A DNA stretch of 64,000 nucleotides from NCBI RefSeq assembly GCF_000948985.2, contig NZ_CP059733.1, forward strand, positions 806,001-870,000, in the 5' to 3' direction. Source of the stretch: Thalassomonas viridans (GTDB lineage: Bacteria > Pseudomonadota > Gammaproteobacteria > Enterobacterales > Alteromonadaceae). The position numbers and the translations under genes were made by a program. The notes beneath the pieces are model-generated. The model had not been told where the DNA came from and did no database searches. It worked only from the letters and a program-made list of their open reading frames with translations. Position 1 is the stretch's first letter, and every line of letters begins with the position of its first letter. This document shows, one piece after another, positions 28,705 to 39,034 of this stretch.

Positions 28705-28929
28705 GACAAAAAATTTATTGTGCAGTAAAAATTCGCTTTCCAGTGCGTCCAGCATGTCTTCGGTCATAACTTCCGGTCCCTGTATTGGCTGGGAAATCTT
28801 GTTGCTTTCTTCGGCCCAGTCGCCTAAATCAATTAACTGGCAACGTTTGCTGCAAAAAGGCCGGAAGCTGCTTTCGGGCAGCCAGGGAACTTCTTTGTTA
28901 CAGGTTGGGCAAGGAACTTTTAGGGTCAT
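28693..28929 (-). CDS. yacG: DNA gyrase inhibitor YacG
   Basis: 78-residue zinc protein; the four ligands are Cys7, Cys10, Cys26 and Cys30 (CPTC, CSKRC). E. coli YacG binds GyrB and blocks DNA binding. The sequence [20 protein letters not shown] is diagnostic. The acidic C-terminal half is longer than in E. coli. Last gene of the coaE-zapD-yacG group. Confidence 0.92.
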   Translation of the reverse strand: MTLKVPCPTCNKEVPWLPESSFRPFCSKRCQLIDLGDWAEESNKISQPIQGPEVMTEDMLDALESEFLLHNKFFVEPE

Positions 28930-29007
28930 AATAATAACGCTGAGGGGATTTGCGTTAAGTATAAATAAATCTGCAAATGATGGCTATCTCTATAGCTGAA
29001 ATTCGCC

Positions 29008-29757
29008 TTAGCAGCGGGCTAACTGAAATGCCGTGTTTTGGTTGGAATAACGCCGTCCGGCCTCTTCACAAGGCAACATAAAGCGTATGGAGTAACGGAA
29101 CTTATTGCCGCTGACGGTAGGAAAATAGTCGGCGCTTTGCGGCACTTTTATCCGCAGCAATAACAAGCCTTCGCCGTTGGCCTGAAAAAAGCCGTTTTCC
29201 GAGATGATTTCTTCAAATGCCGCCCTTTGGCGGATAAATTTCAGCACTAAATCCAGGGCACTGATAATTTGTGTCAACAGCGACAGCCAGTACTCGGTAT
29301 CCAGCTGAATTTTTTCAATGGGCTGATGCAGCCAGAACTGTAATTGCGGCAGGTCAAAGCTTGAGCTGCCCCCCTGGATAGCGAACCTTTGCTTTATGCT
29401 GGACAGGAGTTTGTCATCCTTAAGCTGGCACCACAGCGGCGGAGTAGCCTTTAACTGGGTGATCAAACCTCTAGTTTGCTGCAGGTTAACTTCAATGGCG
29501 GTGATATCTATGTTGGGGGCATCCATCCACTTATCCAGGTTGTGCTCCAGCTTTTCCAGATCTTTGATCAGGTCGCCGCGGATATCGTTGCGCTCTAACG
29601 TGTCGATAATGGCAAATAAAGCATTAAAAAAAACCTGGTGGTAGGTATGAATATTGTCTTGTATATGACTGAGACTAGTTTGAGCAAATAACTGCTCCAA
29701 CTTTAAATAGTTGCGAATGCGTTCATTGAGTGGATGTTCGTATAAAACCGTTGTCAT
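29008..29757 (-). CDS. zapD: Cell division protein ZapD
   Basis: FtsZ-bundling protein that acts at the Z ring. 249 residues; recognised from YEHPLNERIRNYLKLE at the N-terminus, DLEKLEHNLDKWMDAPNID in the middle helical domain, and the late SGNKFRYSIRFMLPCEEAGRR strand region. Lies between coaE and yacG as in E. coli. The 230-base gap up to coaE is AT-rich and may hold its own promoter. Confidence 0.93.
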   Translation of the reverse strand: MTTVLYEHPLNERIRNYLKLEQLFAQTSLSHIQDNIHTYHQVFFNALFAIIDTLERNDIRGDLIKDLEKLEHNLDKWMDAPNIDITAIEVNLQQTRGLITQLKATPPLWCQLKDDKLLSSIKQRFAIQGGSSSFDLPQLQFWLHQPIEKIQLDTEYWLSLLTQIISALDLVLKFIRQRAAFEEIISENGFFQANGEGLLLLRIKVPQSADYFPTVSGNKFRYSIRFMLPCEEAGRRYSNQNTAFQLARC

Positions 29758-29987
29758 AACAAGACTTTGTAAATACCAATATGCTTATATTAACCAGAGA
29801 TAGCAAAAATGGCGAATTTTTTTCCAGATAACTGGCTTTTCACAGCATTTTTGCTTGGTTTTTTTGCAAGTAAATGTGTGTAAACTGCTCACTCGTTAAC
29901 TTATCACTAACTGCCTGCTTTGGCAAAACTCTATATTGGTATTTCGCTATAATTGATTTTTGCCGGTATTATTTAGACTTTTGAAAT

Positions 29988-30599
29988 TCAGCTGTGTTCT
30001 CTAGCCATTTGTAAGTACTTTTCATGTATCTCAGTTACTTGCTTTTTCGCTTGTGTTAAATTCTCAGATTCATTTAAAAGGACGTCATCAGCCACTGCCA
30101 GCCTTTGTTGCCGCGACGCCTGGCTGTCGATAATAAGCTTGACTTCCTGTGCCGAACTGCTGTCGCGTTTTAAGGTGCGCTCCAGCTGTATGGCTTCACT
30201 GACATCGACAACCAGTACCCTGTCTACCAGGGTATGGAGTTTATTTTCCACCAGCAAAGGGGCAACCAGCAGGCAATAAGCCCCCGGCGCCTGCCTGGCC
30301 TGGGCTAATAAATTTTCCCGGATCAACGGATGCAGCAGCTGGTTCAGCCAGGTTTTATCCTGCGGGTGGTTAAAGATGCGGGTGCGCAATAAGGCGCGGT
30401 TAAGCTCGCCGTTATCATCAATAAATTCCGGGCCGAAATGCTGGGCTATTTTTTCCAGGCTGGGGCTGCCCGGAGCCACGACTTCCCGGGCAACGATATC
30501 GGCATCAATAATGGCCACGTTCAGCTCGGCAAACATATTGGCGATAGTGGTTTTTCCGCTGCCGATGCCGCCGGTCAGGCCGATAATATAATCAGACAT
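29988..30599 (-). CDS. coaE: Dephospho-CoA kinase CoaE
   Basis: Last step of coenzyme A synthesis. P-loop GGIGSGKTT (residues 10-18) and the DADIVAREVV motif near residue 33 identify it. 203 residues, full length. Follows pilD on the minus strand with a 68-base gap; the pilD-coaE pairing is common in gammaproteobacteria with type IV pili. Confidence 0.95.
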   Translation of the reverse strand: MSDYIIGLTGGIGSGKTTIANMFAELNVAIIDADIVAREVVAPGSPSLEKIAQHFGPEFIDDNGELNRALLRTRIFNHPQDKTWLNQLLHPLIRENLLAQARQAPGAYCLLVAPLLVENKLHTLVDRVLVVDVSEAIQLERTLKRDSSSAQEVKLIIDSQASRQQRLAVADDVLLNESENLTQAKKQVTEIHEKYLQMAREHS

Positions 30600-30667
30600 A
30601 AATTCCCATATAATTTTTTGCTGGTAAAGCGGCAGGCGCCGCTGAAAGTGTTAAATGTTAATGGGCG

Positions 30668-31552
30668 TTAACCCAGTTGCGCCAGGTACCACTGCCATAT
30701 CGGCATACCCCACAATATAGTGATCCATCCGGCGATTGCCAGGTAGGGACCGAAGGGAATAGGCTGCTCTTTTTGATGATTTTTAAAAGCGATCAGGGCG
30801 ATGCCGATAACAGCGCCAACCGCTGATGCCATCAGGATCAACAGCGGCAGCAATTGCCAGCCGGCCCAGGCGCCAAAAACTGCCAGCAATTTAAAGTCCC
30901 CCTGGCCCATGCCTTCTTTACCCGTGAGCAGTTTGAAGCCCCAAAAGACACAGAACAAACTCAGGTAACCGGCCGCGGCCCCGATCACGGCATCGGCTAA
31001 GGGCACAAAAGTGCCGTTGATATTTATCAGCAGTCCCAGCCAAACCAGGGGCAGGGTGATCTGGTCCGGTAAGATCATATGATCGAGATCTATCAGGGTC
31101 AGGCAAATCAGGCACCAGGTCAGGAGCAGCATCAGCAGGGTTTGCAAGGAAGCGCCGTAATGGGCGGCGATCACCAGGCTGAGCAGGGCGGTAGCTGTTT
31201 CCACCAGGGGGTAGCGCCAGGAAATGGCTTTTTGGCACTGACTGCATTTCCCCTTGAGCCACAACCAGCTCAGCACCGGAATGTTTTCATAAAAGCGTAT
31301 CGCATGGCCGCAGTGGGGGCAGGTGGAAGCCGGGGAAGACAGTGTCATGGCTTTGACTGCTTTTGCCGGGCTGTCTTTAAGTTCATCCGCCAGGTATTCC
31401 CGGCACTCAAGATACCACTCGTGCTCCAACATTTTAGGCAGCCGGTAGATAACAACATTTAAAAAGCTGCCTACCATCAGGGAAAATACCCCGACAAGCA
31501 GGTACAGGTATAGGGGGGAAGAGGTTAGCAGGAAAATGAATTCATCAAACAC
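30668..31552 (-). CDS. pilD: Prepilin peptidase/N-methyltransferase PilD
   Basis: Polytopic aspartic protease that cuts the leader of type IV prepilins and pseudopilins and methylates the new N-terminus. 294 residues. The cytoplasmic zinc domain has two CxxC pairs (CPHC and CSQC, near residues 74 and 99); catalytic Asp candidates are in LIDLDHMILPDQ and in the GMGQGDFK motif (GxGD). Seven to eight hydrophobic segments. Separated from pilC by a 160-bp palindromic element rather than directly joined. Confidence 0.95.
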   Translation of the reverse strand: MFDEFIFLLTSSPLYLYLLVGVFSLMVGSFLNVVIYRLPKMLEHEWYLECREYLADELKDSPAKAVKAMTLSSPASTCPHCGHAIRFYENIPVLSWLWLKGKCSQCQKAISWRYPLVETATALLSLVIAAHYGASLQTLLMLLLTWCLICLTLIDLDHMILPDQITLPLVWLGLLININGTFVPLADAVIGAAAGYLSLFCVFWGFKLLTGKEGMGQGDFKLLAVFGAWAGWQLLPLLILMASAVGAVIGIALIAFKNHQKEQPIPFGPYLAIAGWITILWGMPIWQWYLAQLG

Positions 31553-31590
31553 GGGGGTACCTTTATATCATTATTATTTTCCTGCCCTTA

Positions 31591-31750
31591 GGGCCTGTTT
31601 ATTTTTGGCCGTGAATGATCTTTTTGGCTGTTTTTACCCCTATCGGCGTTAGAAAAATGTCATGTAGAACAACTACACGTCCATTTTTCTGCCTTGATAG
31701 GTATAAAAACCGCTCAAAAATCTCCATCCCCTCCAAAGATAAACAGGCCC
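31591..31750. repeat. 160-bp long palindromic element between pilD and pilC
   Basis: Arms GGGCCTGTTTAT (31591-31602) and ATAAACAGGCCC (31739-31750) are perfect, and the pairing continues inward with gaps: GATCTTTTTGGC-type with GCTC-AAAAATC, TTTTTACCCCTATC with GATAGGTATAAAAA, GGC-GTTAGAAAAATG with CCATTTTTCTGCC, ending in GTAG-AACAA-CTAC at the exact centre (31664-31676). Nearly the whole segment can fold into one long hairpin. No coding frame is plausible. It looks like a MITE or other non-autonomous element, and it could also act as a transcription stop between pilC and pilD. Confidence 0.75.
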
Positions 31751-31765
31751 TGGAAAACGGCAGGT

Positions 31766-33007
31766 TTACACTATCATGCCGATTTGGAAAATGGGCAGGT
31801 ACATGGCGATGATCAGTCCGCCAATCACCACGCCTAAAACAGCCATTATCATAGGCTCCAGCAAACTAGTCAATGAGTCTACCGCGTTATCCACTTCCTG
31901 CTCGTATACCGTGGCCACTTTTGCCAGCATATCGTCCACCGCCCCTGATTCCTCCCCGATAGCCACCATCTGGATCACCATATCGGGGAAAATGCTGCAG
32001 TTGCGCATGGCCAGGTTCATTTGCATCCCGGAAGAAACTTCATTGCGAATTTCCAGGATGGCATCCCGGAAAACGGCGTTGCCGGAGGCGCCGGCGGCGG
32101 AAGCCAGGGCATCGATTAGCGGCACCCCGGCGGCAAAGGTGGTGGACAAGGTTCTGGCATAGCGGGCGATGGCGGCTTTTTGTAACAGCTCTCCCACGAC
32201 GGGAAGCTTTAAAATGTTTTTATCGACATTGTCGCGCAGTTTGGGGCTGTTTCTGTGGGCGCGTTTAAACAGGTAACCGCCGATAAAGATCGCCGCCAGC
32301 ATCATATACCAGTAACTTTGCATAAATTCGGAAATGCCGATCACGAACATGGTAAAACCGGGCAGGTCGGCGCCGAAGCCGGCGAAGATATCCTGAAAAA
32401 CCGGCACCACAAAAATCAATAAAATGGAGGTCACTATGGTGGCAATGATCAGTACCGCAATCGGATAGGTCATGGCCTTTTTGATTTTTGCCTTGAGGGC
32501 TTCCGCTTTTTCTTTATAGGTGGCGATACGGTCATAGATGGTTTCCAGCGCACCGGACTGCTCGCCGGAGTGGACCAGGTCGCAGTAGAGTTCATCAAAA
32601 AAGAGCGGGTGTTCACGTAAGCATTCCGAAAGGGGAATACCGGACTGGAGCTTATTGCCGATTTCTCCCAGCAGTTTTTGCATATTGCCGTTATTATGGC
32701 CTTTGCCGATCATTTCTATGGTTTGAACCAGAGGTACGCCGGCCCCCAGCATAGTGGCGACCTGCCGGGTCATGACCGCGATATCCCCCGGGGTTATCGG
32801 TTTATCGCCGCCGAGGCCGAACAAGGGTTTAGGTTTCTTTTTAATACGTCCGGGAGTAATGCCCTGTTTTCTTAACTGGCTTTTCAGCTCCAGCACACTG
32901 GCGGCGGACAACTCACCTTTTACCTTTTTGCCTTTACGGTTAACCCCTTGCCAGGTAAAACTATCAAGCGCTTTCGGGGTTGCTACTTTTGCATTAGTCA
33001 CCGCCAT
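31766..33007 (-). CDS. pilC: Type IV pilus inner-membrane platform protein PilC
   Basis: 413 residues with two T2SSF domains, each ending in a hydrophobic pair; the repeats are visible as MTRQVATMLGAGVPLVQTIEMI and YARTLSTTFAAGVPLIDALASA. It transmits PilB/PilT ATPase motion to pilin subunits. Membrane segments near residues 178-200, 228-248 and at the C-terminus. 60 bases downstream of pilB, same strand, in the classical pilB-pilC-pilD order. Confidence 0.95.
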   Translation of the reverse strand: MAVTNAKVATPKALDSFTWQGVNRKGKKVKGELSAASVLELKSQLRKQGITPGRIKKKPKPLFGLGGDKPITPGDIAVMTRQVATMLGAGVPLVQTIEMIGKGHNNGNMQKLLGEIGNKLQSGIPLSECLREHPLFFDELYCDLVHSGEQSGALETIYDRIATYKEKAEALKAKIKKAMTYPIAVLIIATIVTSILLIFVVPVFQDIFAGFGADLPGFTMFVIGISEFMQSYWYMMLAAIFIGGYLFKRAHRNSPKLRDNVDKNILKLPVVGELLQKAAIARYARTLSTTFAAGVPLIDALASAAGASGNAVFRDAILEIRNEVSSGMQMNLAMRNCSIFPDMVIQMVAIGEESGAVDDMLAKVATVYEQEVDNAVDSLTSLLEPMIMAVLGVVIGGLIIAMYLPIFQIGMIV

Positions 33008-33067
33008 ATGATCACCTTCATATCCTGTATGTGGTTAATGGAAGACGGGTAATGCCGGCTTTGTTAT

Positions 33068-34768
33068 TTATGCACTGGTTACCCGGTTCACTTCTTCTAA
33101 ACTGGTTACGCCCTGCACGGCTTTGACCAGGCCGGACTGGCGTAAGTTATTAAATCCTTCGGTCTGGCACTGGGCTGCAATATCCAGGCTGTTGCCGCCC
33201 GCCATGATGATATTGGCGGTTTCCTGGCTGATCTTGATAACTTCATAAATGCCGACCCTTCCCCGATAGCCCCCGGTGCATTGTTCGCAGCCCACCGCTT
33301 TATATAGTTTAATGTCTTTTATTTGCTCGGGGGTAAAGCCCTGCTTAGCCAGGGCTTCATGGGGAATGATTTCTTCGGTTTTACATTGGGGGCACAAGCG
33401 CCGGGCCAGGCGTTGGGCAATGATAATACTGACGGAGCTGGCGACATTATAGGAAGGCACTCCCATATTCAGCAGCCGGGTCAGGGTTTCTGCCGCGGAA
33501 TTGGTATGCAGGGTCGACAATACCAGGTGCCCGGTTTGTGCCGCTTTAATGGCAATTTCGGCGGTTTCCAGATCCCGGATTTCACCCACCATAACAATAT
33601 CCGGGTCTTGCCGTAAAAAAGAGCGCAGGGCGCTGGGGAAGGTTAACCCGGCCTTGTTGTTGATCTGTACCTGGTTGATGCCTTCCAGGTTGATTTCAAC
33701 CGGGTCTTCGGCGGTGGAGATATTGCGCTCCTGGGTGTTCAAGATGTTTAAGCCCGTATATAAAGAAACGGTTTTACCTGAGCCGGTGGGGCCGGTGACC
33801 AGGATCATGCCTTGCGGCTGGGCAAGGGCGTCCATGTAGATGGCTTTTTGATCCGCTTCATAGCCGAGCATGTCGATGCCGAGCATGGCGCTGGAAGAGT
33901 CGAGGATACGCATCACGATTTTCTCCCCCCACATGGTGGGCAGGGTACTGACACGAAAATCGATAGATTTTTTCTTGGATAGCGCCAGTTTAATCCGGCC
34001 GTCCTGGGGAATACGCCGCTCGGCAATATCCAGTTTGGACATGACCTTTAGCCTGGCAGCCATACGCGAAGCCAGGGTGACCGGGGGCTTGGCTACTTCT
34101 TTTAAGATGCCGTCGATACGGAAACGGATGCGGTAAGATCTTTCATAAGGCTCGAAGTGCAAATCGGACGCGCCTTTGCGGATGGCGTCCAGCAAGATTT
34201 TATTGATGTACACAACAATCGGCGCGTCGTCTTTGTCTTCGCCGACCTCGTCTTCTTTACGCTCTTCCTGGACATCTATATCGGACAGTTCTTCGGCATC
34301 TATATCTGTGATCCCCAGGGCTTCGCTGTCTTCTTCCAGCACCTTGTCTATACAGCTTTGCAGGCTGTTTTCATCCGTTAATACCAGTTCGGTGGCAAAC
34401 CCGGTATTAAACTGGATTTCTTCCAGGGCATCTAAATTGGTGGGATCCGACATGGCCACAAACAGTACCTTGCCACGTAAAAACAACGGCAGAGCGTTAT
34501 GCTTATGGATCAGTTTTTCGTTGCGGATGCCGTCGGGCACTAAGGAAGTATCAAAGTTCTTTAGGTCTATATGGGGGTAACCAAAGCTGCGGGACAAGAT
34601 GCTGACAATGCTGACGGCATTATAGTTTTTATCTTCAACCAGATAGCGGATAAAGGGTTTTTTTTGCTGCAAAAAAGTTGCGCTGATTTCATCAACCAGT
34701 TCTTCTGGCACTAAATTGTGCTTGGACAGGGCGCTGAGTAAGCTTGACTGCTGATGGTGTCCTTTCAT
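33068..34768 (-). CDS. pilB: Type IV pilus assembly ATPase PilB
   Basis: Hexameric extension motor. About 566 residues from ATG 34768 (a TTG five codons earlier is a less likely start). N-terminal MshEN-type region, then the ATPase core: Walker A GPTGSGKT, Walker B-like [12 protein letters not shown] and a zinc tetracysteine pair (CPQC and CEQC). An acidic stretch ([20 protein letters not shown]) joins the domains. First of the pilBC pair and downstream of pilA on the minus strand. Confidence 0.95.
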   Translation of the reverse strand: MKGHHQQSSLLSALSKHNLVPEELVDEISATFLQQKKPFIRYLVEDKNYNAVSIVSILSRSFGYPHIDLKNFDTSLVPDGIRNEKLIHKHNALPLFLRGKVLFVAMSDPTNLDALEEIQFNTGFATELVLTDENSLQSCIDKVLEEDSEALGITDIDAEELSDIDVQEERKEDEVGEDKDDAPIVVYINKILLDAIRKGASDLHFEPYERSYRIRFRIDGILKEVAKPPVTLASRMAARLKVMSKLDIAERRIPQDGRIKLALSKKKSIDFRVSTLPTMWGEKIVMRILDSSSAMLGIDMLGYEADQKAIYMDALAQPQGMILVTGPTGSGKTVSLYTGLNILNTQERNISTAEDPVEINLEGINQVQINNKAGLTFPSALRSFLRQDPDIVMVGEIRDLETAEIAIKAAQTGHLVLSTLHTNSAAETLTRLLNMGVPSYNVASSVSIIIAQRLARRLCPQCKTEEIIPHEALAKQGFTPEQIKDIKLYKAVGCEQCTGGYRGRVGIYEVIKISQETANIIMAGGNSLDIAAQCQTEGFNNLRQSGLVKAVQGVTSLEEVNRVTSA

Positions 34769-34897
34769 AAAACTTTGGTTCAATTCAAATAATTTTCTTT
34801 AACTTGAGTGTAACGTATTTTTATTGGAATAAACAAAAATGAATCTGTTGTGCTAAGACCCGGACGATAATGAGAAATAATACCTAGCGGGAAAACA

Positions 34898-34923
34898 ATA
34901 AAAGCCCCTTGCGGAGCTTTTAT
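34898..34923 (-). terminator. Terminator after pilA
   Basis: AATAAAAGC and GCTTTTATT pair with extra C-G pairs inside and a short TTGC loop. On the minus strand it is followed by TGTTTTCCC, 24 bases beyond the pilA stop. It separates highly expressed pilin from pilB. Confidence 0.75.
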
Positions 34924-34946
34924 TGGGTGTGCGGCAGCGAACTGGG

Positions 34947-35375
34947 TTAACAGACACCACTGGCAATACAGGTTCCTGTTTGCGCCCAGGTCAGTGAATT
35001 GGAGCTGATGGTCGGTGTCAGGATATAGGTAGAGGCTCCACTGTCTGAACCGGTTGCGGTTACCACAGCCGTTGATGCCGTGATCGCTACAGAGGCGACT
35101 TCGCTACCCGCTTCGGCATCAGCCTTAACTGCACCAATTTTTGCGTAGGTATCGCAATTGGCTAAATTGCCGTTGCCGCGGGTCTGGAAACAGACGTCGA
35201 TAGCGCTTCTAACTGAGGATGCTGCTAATACCACTTCTGAGAATCTGGCTTTTTCTGTGTAGCTCTGATAAGCCGGTAAAGCAACCGCAGCCAGAATGCC
35301 GATTATGGCGACAACGATCATTAATTCAATTAAGGTAAATCCTTTTGATTTCTTCCGAGTCATTACTTTTCTCAT
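34947..35375 (-). CDS. pilA: Type IV major pilin PilA (prepilin)
   Basis: 142 residues. The class IVa prepilin signature is exact: short basic leader ending in Gly12, then [18 protein letters not shown] with Glu5 of the mature protein, for cleavage by PilD. The C-terminal part is Ser/Thr/Ala-rich and ends with [10 protein letters not shown], two Cys that could form the pilin D-loop disulphide, although only five residues apart; another Cys pair is near residues 65 and 77. Start at 35375 is supported by TAGGA about ten bases upstream. A surface or competence/twitching pilus subunit. Confidence 0.93.
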   Translation of the reverse strand: MRKVMTRKKSKGFTLIELMIVVAIIGILAAVALPAYQSYTEKARFSEVVLAASSVRSAIDVCFQTRGNGNLANCDTYAKIGAVKADAEAGSEVASVAITASTAVVTATGSDSGASTYILTPTISSNSLTWAQTGTCIASGVC

Positions 35376-35746
35376 AATAGGCAGTCCTAATCTTTATTAC
35401 GGGGGCTGATTTAATACTGCGCCATAAATTTGAATATGTAAAATAATGTTGCGGCTTTTTTTTAATCATTATCGGATAAAAGGTATATTTAACCGAGTGT
35501 TAACCTTTTTTTATTGGTTTATTAAGAGGTTAGAGATGTTTTTTACAAAAAACAGTAGCGGGAAAATCTGGTTGTTTTTGAAGTATAGTGCAAAGATTGA
35601 CCAGGTGTTACTGTAATATAGGCGAATAATACCGAAAGTATTGTGAATGTAAGGGCGGGTAATTTACGGCAGGTATTGCGACAGTAAAAGGTGGCCAGGT
35701 TTTACTATTCCAAGAACCTGGCCATCATTTGATATTGAGAGGGGTT
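35376..35746. other. AT-rich intergenic region pilA-nadC
   Basis: 371 bases without a plausible gene. It contains the probable nadC terminator (35693-35723) and the pilA promoter region. I looked for a -24/-12 RpoN site on the minus strand, since pilA is often RpoN-dependent, and found no convincing one. Otherwise I see nothing. Confidence 0.5.
35693..35723 (-). terminator. Terminator after nadC
   Basis: GGCCAGGTT (35693-35701) and AACCTGGCC (35715-35723) form a perfect 9-bp stem; on the minus strand it is followed by ACCTTTTACTG. It lies 23 bases past the nadC stop. Confidence 0.7.
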
Positions 35747-36640
<894 letters not shown>

Positions 36641-37159
36641 TTATTGTTCTCGTAAAATTAGTTGTTTACCGGTTTGGAGAAACTCTACTCTTTTTAAGGC
36701 ACTCATGCCCAATAGAATTTCATCCCCCTGCATAGCCGGATTGATATGCGCACTTACATTATAAAGAAAAATGTTGCCGATACTAAGCAGTTCTATCTTG
36801 GTTTGGTAAACTTTTACACGCCCGTTGGCGGTTTGTACCGGGTAACTACCAAAAGCAGGCAAATTTAACTGCTCGGCGACACCGGCAGGGATGGAAACTT
36901 CGGTGGCGCCGGTATCAAGTAAGAAGGTCACCGGGTGTTCGTTAATCTCTCCCCGGGTAATGTAATGGCCATAACGGTTTTGTTTCAGGTAGACCTCGGC
37001 TTTTCCCTGGGCAGTGAGGGCATACTCGGGATCGGTATTGGGGTTATTTTGCTCATCAATAATGTCCTGAAAAACAAATACTAAAATTGCCAGGGCAATA
37101 AGCCAGGCGAACCAGACAAAATATTTGCCGATTTTGTTTGTCGCATCAACTTCAGTCAT
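36641..37159 (-). CDS. Membrane-anchored retropepsin-like aspartic protease
   Basis: 172 residues from ATG 37159 (AAGG about six bases in front); a TTG eight codons earlier is less likely. One membrane segment (about 12-31) is followed by a linker and a clan AA aspartic protease domain with FLLDTGATEVSIP (catalytic Asp82-Thr-Gly) and the late LLGMSALKRVEF motif of the TIGR02281 type. Such single-domain proteases should dimerise; substrates are not known. Only 38 bases from the divergent ampD gene and 3 bases ahead of nadC. Confidence 0.88.
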   Translation of the reverse strand: MTEVDATNKIGKYFVWFAWLIALAILVFVFQDIIDEQNNPNTDPEYALTAQGKAEVYLKQNRYGHYITRGEINEHPVTFLLDTGATEVSIPAGVAEQLNLPAFGSYPVQTANGRVKVYQTKIELLSIGNIFLYNVSAHINPAMQGDEILLGMSALKRVEFLQTGKQLILREQ

Positions 37160-37197
37160 AATAGCCTTACCATTTTTCACCAACTTGTTGTTATTGT

Positions 37198-37785
37198 ATG
37201 ACGTCTGACGCCAATAACCTATTTGAAATTGAAAACGGCTGGCTGGTTTGTGCCGAGCAGCAGAAATCCCCGCATTTCACCCCGAGAGAAGATGTGACCG
37301 ATATCAGTTTGCTGGTGGTGCATAATATTTCTTTGCCGCCGGGGAAATTTGGCGGTCCCTATATTACCGATTTATTCCTGGGGCGGCTGGACGCCGATGC
37401 CGATCCTTATTTTCAGGACATTCATCAATTGCGGGTTTCCGCCCACTGCCTGATCCGCCGGGACGGCAGCATAGTGCAATATGTTTCTTTCGACGATAAG
37501 GCCTGGCATGCCGGCGTTTCTTCTTTTAAAAACAGGGATAAGTGCAACGACTTTTCCATAGGTATCGAGCTGGAAGGTACGGATGAGACCCCCTATACCC
37601 GGGAGCAATACCAACAGCTGGTCTGCTTAGTGGCAAAACTACAAGAAAGCTATCCGTTAATTAGTCATAATAACCTGGTGGGCCACAGTGATATAGCCCC
37701 GGGCCGCAAAACCGATCCCGGACCCGCTTTTGACTGGGATTATTTTCGTAACTGCTTGCAATCAATGAAAGAAAGTTCACAATGA
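37198..37785 (+). CDS. ampD: 1,6-anhydro-N-acetylmuramyl-L-alanine amidase AmpD
   Basis: Cytoplasmic zinc amidase of muropeptide recycling; its activity keeps AmpR-controlled beta-lactamases low where those exist. 195 residues. The VVHNISLPPGKFGGP segment near residue 41 holds the first zinc His and the HSDIAPGRKTDPG motif near residue 161 the second His and the Asp ligand, with the catalytic Lys in the same motif. Followed at 53 bases by ampE. Confidence 0.95.
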   Translation: MTSDANNLFEIENGWLVCAEQQKSPHFTPREDVTDISLLVVHNISLPPGKFGGPYITDLFLGRLDADADPYFQDIHQLRVSAHCLIRRDGSIVQYVSFDDKAWHAGVSSFKNRDKCNDFSIGIELEGTDETPYTREQYQQLVCLVAKLQESYPLISHNNLVGHSDIAPGRKTDPGPAFDWDYFRNCLQSMKESSQ

Positions 37786-37838
37786 ACTAAGAACTAAAGA
37801 TTAGCCCGGGTTTACAATAATAACAGACAGGAATTCAA

Positions 37839-38813
37839 ATGAGCTTAATCAGTTTATTAATCGCATTGGCCGCCGAACGCTACTTGTCGTCGTCATTCTG
37901 GCAGTTTAATACCTATTATCAGCGTTATACCCGGTTTATCCAGCGTACCCGCCTGCTTGAATCCGGCCTGCTCAGTGTACTCGGTACCCTGATGCTGATT
38001 TTCCTGCCGGTTGCTGCGGTATATGGCCTGTTGTGGCTGATTGATGACAGCTTGCTACATTTGATTTTTTCCACCGTGATCCTGATCGTCTGTTTTGGCT
38101 GCGCCAACACCCGGGCCAGTTACAAAAAATACTTGATGTCGGCGTACCGGGGGGAGCTGAGCAGTTGTGCGCTGATGCATGCACAATTGCGCAGCGACAA
38201 GAACATACCTGAGATGGGCTTTGGCCAGACCCTGGTGTGGCTGAACTATCGCTATTATATCGCCATTATGCTTTTCTTTATTTTCCTGGGGGCGCCGGGT
38301 GTGGTGTTTTACCGCCTGGTGGCGACGCTGGCGGAAAATCCGGGTAAAGACCAGTCCTGCGATGCTCCTGAAGAGGGGCAAGCGGCTGAAGCGCAAGCCG
38401 TAAGCGGGAATGAAACCCAGGATGCGGAAATGAGCGAAACAGCAGAGGAGGCAGGAGCACAAACGGAGCAAGACGAGCCGCAGGCACAGCAGGCGCTAAT
38501 CAATGAAGCTGCCAGTCCCTGCCAGCAGTTTTTGTTCTGGCTGGACTGGATACCGGTACGTCTGACTTCTTTCGGCTACATGCTGGTGGGACATTTTTCC
38601 AAAGCCCTGCCGGTGTGGCTGGAAAGTTTGTTTGATTTCAGCAAGCAGCCCAGTGCTATCCTGGTGGATGTGGCGCAAAAATCTGAAGACTTGATGGTCG
38701 ACAGTGAAGACTGCACTGCTGAGCCCTGTTTGCTGGTGAGGCTGGCAAAACGTAACCTGTTGCTCTTGCTGGCCATTATTTCACTGTTAACCCTGTCGGG
38801 CGTGATCAGCTAG
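37839..38813 (+). CDS. ampE: AmpE-like regulatory membrane protein
   Basis: 324 residues with about four hydrophobic segments (about 48-69, 72-92, 142-164 and near the C-terminus). E. coli AmpE is 284 residues; the difference is an acidic Ala/Glu/Gln-rich insertion at about 167-228 (for example AEMSETAEEAGAQTEQDEPQ), probably a disordered cytoplasmic or periplasmic loop. The family belongs to the CobD/CbiB-like group; its precise role beside AmpD is not settled. GACAGG (37824-37829) is the ribosome site region. Confidence 0.88.
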   Translation: MSLISLLIALAAERYLSSSFWQFNTYYQRYTRFIQRTRLLESGLLSVLGTLMLIFLPVAAVYGLLWLIDDSLLHLIFSTVILIVCFGCANTRASYKKYLMSAYRGELSSCALMHAQLRSDKNIPEMGFGQTLVWLNYRYYIAIMLFFIFLGAPGVVFYRLVATLAENPGKDQSCDAPEEGQAAEAQAVSGNETQDAEMSETAEEAGAQTEQDEPQAQQALINEAASPCQQFLFWLDWIPVRLTSFGYMLVGHFSKALPVWLESLFDFSKQPSAILVDVAQKSEDLMVDSEDCTAEPCLLVRLAKRNLLLLLAIISLLTLSGVIS

Positions 38814-38854
38814 CGCCATTTTCTTCCGGCACTGACTCGAATCTGCCTTTCTTT

Positions 38855-38885
38855 TTAGCTGATTGGTCTGACCAATCAGCTTTTT
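38855..38885 (+). terminator. Terminator after ampE that contains a PdhR-type palindrome
   Basis: GCTGATTGGT and ACCAATCAGC form a perfect 10-bp stem around CTG, followed by TTTTTCG. The same bases (38861-38877) match the PdhR operator pattern ATTGGT-N3-ACCAAT, so this may be both terminator and operator. Confidence 0.7.
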
Positions 38886-39008
38886 CGAACATTTGTTTAA
38901 AGCTATTGCTCTAATATATTTGTTGGCAAAATAAGCTTTTTAGTCTAAATTTCTTTAATTCGCTTTATTACGGACTTAGTAATAGCGCTATTTTTTTGTC
39001 TTTGTGAA

Positions 39009-39025
39009 GATTGGTAAGACCAATT
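39009..39025. promoter_or_regulatory. PdhR operator upstream of pdhR
   Basis: GATTGGTAAGACCAATT matches the E. coli PdhR box AATTGGT-N3-ACCAATT at all but the first base. It lies just upstream of the pdhR promoter, consistent with pyruvate-sensitive autoregulation of the pdh operon. Confidence 0.8.
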
Positions 39026-39034
39026 TACCATGGT

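Noticed and set aside
35588..35606. RpoN-like -24/-12 site for pilA on the minus strand
   Set aside because: GG and GC elements are 9 rather than 10 bases apart and the site is over 200 bases from pilA; not convincing.
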